A stretch of 64,000 nucleotides of DNA from Xestospongia muta. Taxonomy: Eukaryota > Porifera > Demospongiae > Haplosclerida > Petrosiidae. The notes under the pieces are model-generated. The model ran no database searches. It had not been told where the DNA came from and saw nothing but the letters and a program-made list of their open reading frames with translations. This document shows, one piece after another, positions 35,997-47,900 of the stretch (the first letter of the stretch is position 1; each line of letters begins with the position of its first letter). The stretch is taken from positions 13,888,192 to 13,952,191 of the forward strand of contig OY848917.1 of the NCBI GenBank assembly GCA_963693285.1. The letters run 5' to 3'. The position numbers and the translations under genes were made by a program.

Positions 35997-38900
35997 GTAA
36001 GTGCATCATAGTATTGCTATATATCTGAATGGTCTCAGACTTCTACTTTAGCCTCTTCTATTTTTAGTTCTTTTGTTTCAGTTGTTGTTATTTTAAGACA
36101 CTAATGTTCTTTTTATAGTTGGTAAATTACATACATGATATTCATATCTATACTGCATAAAGGCATCAAGCAGTTATGGAACATTATTTATATGGAATAT
36201 CTGTAACGTTAATGTTCACAAGTTTTAATATGTTAAGTGATATTGCAAGATAATGATATAAGTTGTTTGCTTTTAGCCTGACATATATCCCCGTGTCAAA
36301 TAACTTTAGCAGTATATTGTTTCTCTTGATATTACAACCAAACTTTCATTACTAGTTGATTAAGTATGCCTTTCAATGTTTTGTATAAATTTTTAGAGTG
36401 CAAAATATCATTGAAATAAAAGGTTTGTGGCATATTTATTTAAACGTTTTCCTAGATGTATGAAAATCCTGTCATAATTTATTAATACATTTTTGTTTTA
36501 CCATAGAATGAGAGTTTAATTGAATCAGTTAAAAAAGGAGACTTGTCATTAGTAAAAGATGCTCTCATTAAAGGAGCTGATGTAAATATTACAGATCAGG
36601 TAAGTCTATTTTATTATTATACGTTGGAATATATCAGGCACAAGAGACTTACTAAACATTTTCTAAATACGTAAAACTAACTAAAACTAACTGAAGTGTC
36701 TGCTGAGAGAGAAAAACTAACAGTAACTAAAATTAACTGTAACTAATATAATTTAGAGATATAGGATAAAACAAAATGTTCGTATCTTTGTACTGTTATT
36801 GTAGAGTGTTAGTGATTTTATTTTGTAGTTGATCAGTTAGGTGTTTTTATAATAGAGTAAATGGGTGGTCCTTTATTATGCAAGTTGCAAAGAAAGTACA
36901 GGCATTACTGAAATATTAGTCATCCATAATACTAATATCAATATTGTTTGGTATCATGTAAGAACATGTTATGGAAAAACAAGCTTTAGTATTAATTATA
37001 GAGTTGCAGCCTGACTTAGCTTTGATCAATATGTAAGCACATGATAGCCCTAGGAAGAAGACTCTTTAGACCACAATTCACTTAACTGTGACAATTATGT
37101 CAGACAGTTCACTGCAGTAAAGTTTATGTCCCTATTAAATTTTAATGAGTGGTATATACCTCATAATGATTCATGATACTTGATACAGATTCATGGATAT
37201 TTGTCAGACAGTAGTTATGACTTCATGTAATGGCAACTGATTATTGACTACAACAGTACACATGTTTTTTTACAAAGAAATTGTTAATAAGAGGTTTAAT
37301 GTTGATTTAACCCAATAATAAAGAAATTTTTACTCATGTCTGTGAAGGAGACTTACAGCATTTTATTCAAGGACTTCTATATCATTTATACTAACTTATA
37401 TTTGTTGTGTATGTGTTTATCATTTTATATATACATAGGATGGTCAAACTGCTTTGTGGATTGCATCAGCAAATGGCAATAATGAATGTGTTCAACTTCT
37501 TCTTAAAAATAGTGCTAACCCTGACATTGCTGATTGTGTAAGTTATGACATGATTTTTATTGTTTATTCACAAACAGGATTGATATGTAATATATAGAAT
37601 GTCCTAAAACATTTTTACCAGATTATTAAAAAATTGTAATATAAAATAATGACACAATGATGTGTCATATCACATATTGTATTACATTATGAAGGTGATG
37701 AATGTAATGGTAGGTGAACATTGACCACATCAAGGTGTTTTTGTTAGTGAATTATTAATATGTGGTCTAATATTGGTTTGATACCATGTTAAAGAACATC
37801 CCTCTCATGATTGTTTATAGTTAGAAGGAACATTCTGCATTTTATTCAATCACTTTTATGTCATTTATACTAACATCATTTGTTATTTGTCCATTTACAT
37901 ATACATAGAATGGCCAAACTGCTTTGTACATTGCATCTGAGAAAGGCAATAATGAATGTGTTCAGCTTCTTCTTAAAGCCAGTGCTAACCCTGACATTGC
38001 TGATAATGTAAGTTGTCACATGAATTTTATGGTTTATTCACTAAACAAGATTGATATATAACATATACAATGTCCTAAAATATTTTCTTCATAATTTTCT
38101 ATTATTGGAAGGAAACATTCTGCATTTTATTCTATCACTTTTATGTCATTTTTTCTAACATTCATTTGCTATTTGTCCATTTACATATACATAGAATGGC
38201 CAAACTGCTCTGTACACTGCATCTGAGAAAGGCAATAATGAATGTGTTCAGCTTGTTATTAAAGCCAGTGCTAACCCTGACATTGCTGATTATGTAAGTT
38301 GTGACATGCATTTTATGGTTTATTCACTAAACAAGATTGATATATAACATATACAATGTCCTAAAACATTTTCACCAGCCTACTAAAAATGATTATCATA
38401 GAAAGTAATCATACAACGATTTGGAATACAACAACTGAGCAACATTGTACTATGTTTATAAAGGAAAAGAGAAAGGAGAAAATCAGGGTCACATATCAAT
38501 AGTGCTATAAAGTTAGCTTTTCTAATTGAATACATATATATTATAAAACCATGCTATCCTTTACTTTTCATGGTCCTTGACAGCATTTAAGTGATCTTAG
38601 CCACTACATCTTATAATTCAATGTTCACTGCTTTATTAATTGAGTTACTTCATTTATAATGAATAACAATTTGTTGGTCTATTGGGCTAGACCTCCTGAT
38701 TGCTTATGCAGAAGAAGGCTCTAACAAAGGTCACTTGAGAACTTCAGCTAATTACAATAAATGAAAACAAAGACGTCATACATCCTGTACAACATTAACA
38801 TTCCTTGCATGTTATATACCTTAATAGATCAGATATACCAATTTATAGAGTGTAAAGATGCAGTTTTTCCTTTAAGAAAGCATCAAACAACTTTTATCAT

Positions 38901-41900
38901 TTTGTACTTCCAAAATATTAGTGAGTGCAAAGATGACATTTATAATAAAATGCTACTACTTATGCATGCAATCTGAGTAGTGGAATTGGTCAACTGAAAT
39001 ATAATCAATTGTAACTATCTTTCCCTTGTGCATATCAGCAAAGAGGAGGGTATAACTTGATAGACTAGTCTTATCACTGATAGCCAAATTATTTTACTCT
39101 GTCATTGAGAGCCTATTACATGCAAAATGATTAGTATAACAAATAAAGATGTTGTAGGAAACTATTGAAGGAGTGTTCCATCTTCATATACTACATAACA
39201 GTTGGTAACCATATGCCATTTTATAATTATATTAAAGGCTCAGTCTCATGTATTAATGGTATCAAATGTATAGAAGAAAGCCTCTGGAAAGTCATTCTGC
39301 ATTTTATTCAATCACTTTTATGTCATTTATACGAACATTCATTTGTCATTTGTCCTTTTACATGTACACAGGATGGCCAAACTGCTGTGTACATTGCAGC
39401 TGAGAAAGGCAATAATGAATGTGTTCAGCTTCTTCTTAAAGCCAGTGCTAACCCTGACATTGCTGATCATGTAAGTTGTGACATGCATTTTATGGTTTAT
39501 TCACTAAACAAGATTGATATATAACATATACAATGTCCTAAAACATTTTTACCAGTCTACTAAAAATGATTATCATAGAAAGTAATCATACAATGATTTG
39601 AAATGCAACATTGCACTATGTTTATCAAGGAAAAGAGAAAGGAGAAAATCAGGATCACATATCAATAATGCTATAAAGTTAGATTTTCTAGTTGAATACA
39701 TATATATTATAAAACCATGCTATCCTTTACTTTTTATGGTCCTTGACAGCATTTAAGTGATATTAGCCACTACATCTTATAATTAAAAGTTCATATTGTT
39801 GTGTTTACCTTAGCTTCCTACTGCTTTATAAATTAAGTTACTTCATTTATAATGATTAACAATTTGTAGGTTTCATAGTCTATTGAACTAGACCCTCCTA
39901 AGTCTAAACAAAGAAGCCAAACATAAATTACAACATTAACATTTAATACATGTTATCTACATTAATAGATTAAGAGACTTATAGTCCAAATGTACCAATT
40001 TATATATTACAGTTTCATATTGCAAGCATCAAACAAATTATATCACTTTGTACTGGCAAGATATTAATAAGCCAAAAGATGATATCCATAATAGTGTTAC
40101 TTCCTACTACCTATTATGTAATGTTGGTAATAGAATCTGATTGGTCAACTAAAATAGACTCAATGGTGACCTTTCTTCCCTTTTGTATATCAGCAAAGAG
40201 AAAGGTGTGGCTTGATAGACTAGTCTTATCAATAATAGCCAAGTTGTTTTACCCTGATATTGAGGGCCTATTACATGCAAAATAATTGGTATAACAAATA
40301 AAGATGTTGCATGGATACTATTTAAATAGTGTTACATCTCCATATAGTACATAACAGTTAGTAGCCATATGCTATTTTGTAATTATATAGAAGACTCAGT
40401 CTCATGTATGAATGATGTCAATTGATTAGAAGGTAGCCTCTGGAAACTGACCATGATATATAAGCTTTTAAAACATTTCTGAAAATTTTGCTCTGATTTC
40501 AGTGAGTTTTGTCGCTGTAGATACACTTACATCAGAAAATGAAGTAGAACAAAGTCTCTTTATGCAGGCTTAGATGTTTGTCTGTGTAGAATATATGGAT
40601 AAGTTGAGCCATTTTTCAAAGTATCTAATACTCATTTCTTAATAAAAATTCTACCAATCTGTTAATAAGTACAAATTTCTTATTGTTTGTTTGGCACATA
40701 AATATATAACTGACTAAAATACACACAAAATACTATCACTATAAATGAGGTAAACGTTTGAAATGTAAGTATAAATGAAGTATTTCGAACAATCAATCAC
40801 ACATTGTAATCTGAAATAAAAGGAATGTCAATTACTACAATTTGCTTTAATTTTTTTAGGATGGTAATACACCACTTCACGTTGCTTGTAGGGGTTGTTA
40901 TGGTGATGTTGTGAAGTCCCTTTTGTCTTCAGGAAAGGTCAACCCAATGGCTAAGAACAAACGTGAACAAACAGCCATGGAACTTGCTTATCGTGATGAT
41001 GTCAATCACTTCAGCATTTTAAAGATGTTTGAGCCATTTGAGCAATGTCGAAAAGATTTTCCTGTGGAATCCTACAGCAAAGTCTTTTTCTGTGGTAACA
41101 CTGGTACAGGTAAAAGTTCACTCGCAGCAGTCATTATGGAACGAGCTAAGAAACCGCCTAACTACAAGTTCGATACTTCTGATCCTATTCCAGTAGAACT
41201 AATTACTACTGGAATTAACGCGCATACCTTTTCAAGTCATGAAGTGGGAAATGTTGTCCTTTATGATTTTGCAGGTCATAAGGAGTATTACAGCAGTCAT
41301 TCAGTAATTCTAGAAAATCTCATGCTACGCACACCTGCTGTTTTTGCCATACTTTCCAAGATGACTGACAATCTTGACATCATTGAAAGGGATTTATACT
41401 ACTGGTTTAATTTTATAAAGAGTGCTAGTCTTCAATTATCGAGCTCAAGGCCATCTCAAATACTTGTCATTGGAAGTCGACTCGATGAACTGACTAATGG
41501 TTATGAGAAAATTTCAAAATTAGTTGCTGAAGTTGCTAAAAAAGCTGATCATTCCCAAGAATATGGTGGGTTCCTACCTATGGAATGTCATCGTCCTGGT
41601 GGAAAAGGTGTCGAGAAGTTTGTTGCTATGCTCTCTAAAAGCTGCAAAGCTATACTTGATCGATCTGATAAAATTAGTTTCTACTGCAATGTTCAATTCT
41701 CCTTCTTGCAATTGCTTCGAAATAAAGAGAATATTATAGCCATTAGCCTGATGGAGCTATGTGATGTATTACAAAAGCGTGATGACCCTTCACTTCCTTC
41801 TGAAAGGTCAGTTTTATTAGAATTCCTAACCATTTTAAGTGACAAGGGTCTCATCTTGTTCCTTAAAAATGAGGATGATGCTGAAAGTTGGGTAGTTATT

Positions 41901-44900
41901 GACAGAGCTACTCTTCTCACTGAAGTCAATGGTGTTCTTTTTGCTCCTAAGGAAATTGAACGTGCCCATCAAAATATTGCTAGTAATACTGGTATTGTGC
42001 CTAAGTCTATTCTAAAAGAAAATTTCCCAAAGTACAATACTGATATGTTAATTGGGTTCCTTAGGAGTCTTCAGTTCTGTCATGTTTTAGAATCTAATAC
42101 ACTACAAAAGTTTGAAACCAATATATCAGCTTCAATTCCTCTGCCATCAGAGGAGCTGTTATTTTTTCCATCCCTCATTAAAGTTGAGCCCCCTACAGAT
42201 CTTAAAATAGAGAATGGGTTGGGATGGTGCCTCTGGTGTCCTGATCATAACCAATTCTTCTCAGCACGATTTCTTCATCTTCTCATTTTCATTCTTTCCT
42301 ACACTTTTTGTCCTCCACGCCGTAATAGAGCTAGAAAATTTGCTGTTGATCCACAAATCCTAAAGTTAGCTCGTCGTTGTGATGTATGGATGAGCGGCAT
42401 TTATTGGGTGAACGATGATGATGAAGTTGAAGTTATTGTTGAAGTAACAGAGCAATATCGTTGTGTTACAGTAGTTACATCAGTAAATGATGTTAAAAAA
42501 AGCCGCAAAGTTTTCAATGATGTTGTTCAGACCATATTAACATTGAAGAGTCAGATGCACTCATTTGAATGTGAGGAGTACCTCATTGCTCCTAGTGATG
42601 TAGGAGAAGCTCGTAGTCTTCTCATGGATAAACGCATACTTTACAATATAAAAGATGTTGCTCGATCAGTGCTTACAAAAAGTAATGTTAAAGATGACAA
42701 TGACACCAAGATGGTTGGTGTAGAAGAAATTGTCGGAGTTCATGACCCTTTTCTTTGCATTGCTCCCTCAGTCACAAAAGCACTTTTCAGTGCTAAATCA
42801 TCACTTCAAGAGGACCACCTTCAACACATAGTGAATAGGTGTTCTTATTTCTCATCATCACCATTATTATCAAGTCAGAAGTTAGTAAAGGAATGTTGCA
42901 GTCAACTTAGTGTGTTTGGTGGACGTAACCCTTTGGTAAGTATAAGTTAGTTTGAATAATCTATTGTCAATTTCTTGTGTATTGTGCTTATAACACATTC
43001 TGTATAGGATAATACTTACATCATATTCATACTTCATTCTGTCATAGGATCTTGCAGATCCTCCATTAAGTGAAGATGTCATTGAAACTATATCTGAGCA
43101 ACTCCTCTTTAAAAGTTAGTGTATAATGTTTGTGGCTCTTAAGTATTGGTTATACCTGAACTATGATATAAAACAAGCATGAAAGCCAAAGGCTTCATGG
43201 TTATTTATGTCACAACATACCATATGAGCTAATAGTATGATGTAGGTTGGGCTATAACATATATTAGTGGGTTAATACCACTGAAACTCAAAGTGATGTC
43301 ACAGCCCAGTATCTGGTGATGTCAGTGCTATATTTGGATAGAGTGCTGTGATGTCACTCTTTCAAGTCGAGATCTTTGTTAGTACTTTGAGCTTCTATGC
43401 TATTGTGTCACAACTACTTTTAATTTTATGTACACGTGTCTAAATTGTTAGATGACACACTTACCCTAGGTAAATCATTAACAAGTTTCACACAACAATT
43501 TCATACTTTATGCAACTCTCTGTCTCCCAATTTTCTAATAAATGTAAATTAAAACTTCACTAGACAAGTGTGCCTTACGTTTATGCAATATATATATTTT
43601 TATTGAAATTTTCAGATTAATTTTGTTGTTATCATAATGTCTGAGAGTACTGTAGGAAGTTAATGAACTTACAAATCCATTGTAAACTATTTGGCCTCAT
43701 TTTTTTGGATGTTTTTTTTCTAAAGGATACTAACACATTCATAATAAATTAAATACATTTTTTTGAAATATTTTAGCTTTAACCATAATTAAAATAAATG
43801 AGATGAAAGAATAAGTTAGAAGCTTTGTGTATATACAATATCAATTCTAAAGCTTATTCTCTTTGGACTATGACGGTTAGAAACAAAGTGATATCAAAGC
43901 TACACTCATCAATATTATAATCTAGTATTTTGTATATCAATGTATTACTAGTTATGTATATTGCTATCATTGCTACTTTGTTTGTGTTTGGATTATTAAT
44001 ATATAAACTTTTCTTGCATCATATCATTTGTGATATTTAAAGTTATGGATAATTTCTGAAGACACACACACACACACATATCCTCATAAATTGTTTTCTA
44101 CTACAGATATTAGCAAGATTACTTCCAATGTTCCTGCAAACAAAGATGCTGTAGAAGTATTGGTGCCTATTAAAGACCGATGGTACATAATAGGTGTTGT
44201 ACTTGAAGTCAGTCGAGCAGATCTAGACAGCCTAAAAGAAAGCAATAATTCAGTAGAAGTAAATCTGGCTAAAATGATTGACAAGTGGTTAGACCAATAT
44301 GCTAAAAAAGCTACATGGGGGGTACTATTAGAAGCAGTGGAGGGCAAGACTGTTAACAGCCAACAAACAGGGCAAAAAATTCGTGAATTTTAAAGATACC
44401 TGAAAGAAGTGATCCTCACTCACATAGTGAAAGAGGTAGGATTCTATATAATGTCTTTACTAAATGATAAGGACTGAGTTAATTTAAATATAGATTCACT
44501 AAAGGCTGATGACATGAAATTATGATTAAATTGTGTTAGCTATCTCCAACAAATATAAACTATTTGTATTTCATCACTGTAGAAGACGAAAAGCTAAAAG
44601 ACAGAGAAACTACTTCAACTCAAAATGATGACCAACAAAGTAATACAGGTGCTCATAGTAGTGGTCAAGCAACAGTTCAGCTGGATTACAAAAGTAAGTT
44701 AAACATACATGTTACACAACTCAATCATATACTTACAATCATAATATTAAGCATGTAGTGCTTAATGTGTAGTGTTGGGCTGGAAAAAATGGCTGCCACA
44801 TTTGGTGATATCTTAAATAACTGTTAACAGTTTAAAATTAGACCTACATAAGTACCTACTTGACTTTATCAAGTCTTTTTACAAGAATTGCAATAATATT

Positions 44901-47900
44901 ATATAAAATGTTGTTAAGGTGGAAAAGTGTGAACTAATTAAAAAGCCAAATTATTCATCTTTATTCTTTCCCTCTGAGTGCCCATTTAGTATAATTTAAA
45001 ATTGTTTAGTATTATAGAAAATGTATTACTCCTACTTTATTCATTTATTTAGTTTTGGAAGATGTGTCCAAATGGAATATTGAATACCTCAATGAAGAGC
45101 AAGTTTTTGAGAAACCAGAATATGGAGTCAAGTTTGTCGTTCCACCATCATCAGTGCAAGAAAGGCAAAAAGTCAAAATTGAGGTCAATGTAGTTTCACC
45201 AGAGGAGTCAGAGATCATCCTCCCTCGTGATGTTGAGCTTGTTAGCTGTTTCTACAATATTAAAACAACAGGGAAGTTCTCCAGACCTATTAAGCTTCAT
45301 CTCCAACATAATGTTGTGCTCAGGTCACAAGAGGAAAGTCAACAGCTGGCATTTATCAGAGGTAATGGACCACCACCTTACAAGTTTGAGCTGTTACCAA
45401 CTAATTATGACCAAGTGTTCAGACCTTATGAAAATTCTGGTGTCATAAGAATCCCTGATTTTTGTCTCATTGGTATTGTCATTAAAAAAATAAAGGGGTT
45501 TCTATTTCAATGCAGTTATGCAATGGTAGTTTTTTTCAAGGAGGTGAAGAAGTTTTGTTGGGAAATACAAGCAGTGGTCACGAAAGATCTTGGACCTTTT
45601 CATGAGGTATGCAGTCATAAAAAAAGAACTACAACCCTATATTACCACTGTATATGTGTTGTTTATCTATATTAGAGAGTGAGAACAGAGAAACGTTTTG
45701 AAAACTGGAAAAGGAGAGACCTAGGTCCTTTCTTTGATCCTGACATAATTGTGGTTACAACCACTAATGAGAATTTTGACATTGTACCAATCATTACTCC
45801 GTTTCAAGTAAAGTCCTATTTTAATTTGTGAAATTTTTAAATTTTGTATTGTAAAAGCTTTCTAGGAAGGTCATTGATAAATGTCAACCAGACACTGCCT
45901 TGCCATGCCTAAATTTTAAGGTTTCTCTCAATGATAAGAAAGAACTCACTGACCTAAAGCTCACTTTTAATGGAATAAATGAGCCAATGAGTTTGGTAAT
46001 TACTACTTATGAATTAGAACAGAAACAGGAAACAACAAGTAAGTGACATTAAAAATAGAATATACTCATAATATGTCATATAAAATATCACCTGTGCTTT
46101 TCCAAAATATTGAAGTAATAACATCGAAATGTATCCTCCTTTTGTTAATATAGCTCACTCTGCCAGCATTCCTTCCAATACTATTCCAACAGCTATAATG
46201 TTAAATAAAAAAATTAGGTATCTTGTACTAGACTTTTCCTTTTTTGTTTTTTCTAAAGCACACTAACAGCATTCATGAAAAATTAAATACATTTTTTGGA
46301 AATATTTTAGCTTTACATTAGTTTTATTTTTTATTAATAAGAGACAGGTGTACTTAATGTACATTACCAGTTGATTTAACTATTTCTGGTTTGATTACAC
46401 ATAAAAGCTTTTTCTAAAAAGTGATGTGATGTAGGAATTGTTCTAGTTAATATCAATTCAATAAGAGCAAAAGTACAATGAAAGTAGTGGCAATGGTAAT
46501 AGCATCATTCCTACATAATAGCACAACACAAAGATTTGAAACTACTATAAAGAACACAAGATTGTTTATATGATGTCTGAAGCATCATCAAAGTAAATGA
46601 GATGAAAAAATAAGTTAGAAACGTTGTGTATATACAATACCAATTCTAAAGTTTATTCTCTTTGGACTATGACAGTTAGAATCTAAGTGATATTAAAGCT
46701 GCACTCATCAATATTATAATCTAGTATTTTGTATATCCATGTATTGCTAGTTATGTATATTGGTATCATTGCTACTTTGTTTGTGTTTGGATTATTAGTA
46801 TATAAACTTTTCCTACATCATGTCATTTTCAAAGAAAACTTTAATACATTTCAGATGTATTTGTGATAATTAAAGCTATGCATGATTACTGAGATAACTT
46901 ACTTTAAGCAAATCTCTGACTCCCAATTTTTTAATAATAGTTCAGTAAACAAAGTATGTGTTACATTTATACAATATATTCCTTTTTAGCAAAATGTCAG
47001 ATTAATTTTGTTGTTGTCATAATGTCTGAGAGTACTGTATAAATTAATGAACTTGCAAATTCATTGTAAGCCCCTGGCTCAAGGGTTATTTATGTCACAA
47101 CATACCATATAACTATTAAGCATATTGTATGATTCAGGTTGGACTATAACATATTAGTGGGTTGATACCACTGAAACTCAAAGTGATGTCATAGCCCAGT
47201 ATCTGCTGATGTCAGTGCTATATTTGGATATAGTGCTGTGATATCACCTTATCAAGTCTAAGCTCTTAGTTAAAACTTTGAACTTCTATGCTATCATGAC
47301 ACAAATAATTTTTACATGCTGAGATATAATTTTACAAATTACAGTTTTATTCTTTTAATTGGTATATATAACATGATTTTATGAAGTTAAGCTGATTGCC
47401 TTGACTGCAGATGCACACCTTCCATACATTGACAAACTGTAGAAATATCTATCATTACTAAATTATGTATTGATCTGTTTGGCAACTCTCCTACTGTCTT
47501 ATTACCATGCATTAGGAAGATGAGAATGCTTAGACAATTAGATCAGGAAGATAACAAGAAATTCAGTTAATTTTATTAGATAACAAAACACTAACATGTA
47601 GGAAAGGAAAGGTCTAGGAATATATAGCAACCACACAAATAATTAAAATGTCTTCATTTTCTACATAATTCATATGTCTCTTTGGAAACACACACTGCTA
47701 ACTGCATGGAGTCTTACTTGTTACATCAAAAATATCTGTGCTGCAGATGTAACTATGGTTTCTCTTTGCTCTACTTCTGCTTCTGGAAGTCTCATACATG
47801 CCATAGCCTAAAGACATCTATTTTAGACACTTTATGTATGAACCCAAATTATATTTTGTGCTGTAAAAAGGAACAATTTTATTGAAAGTACTTAAGCAGC

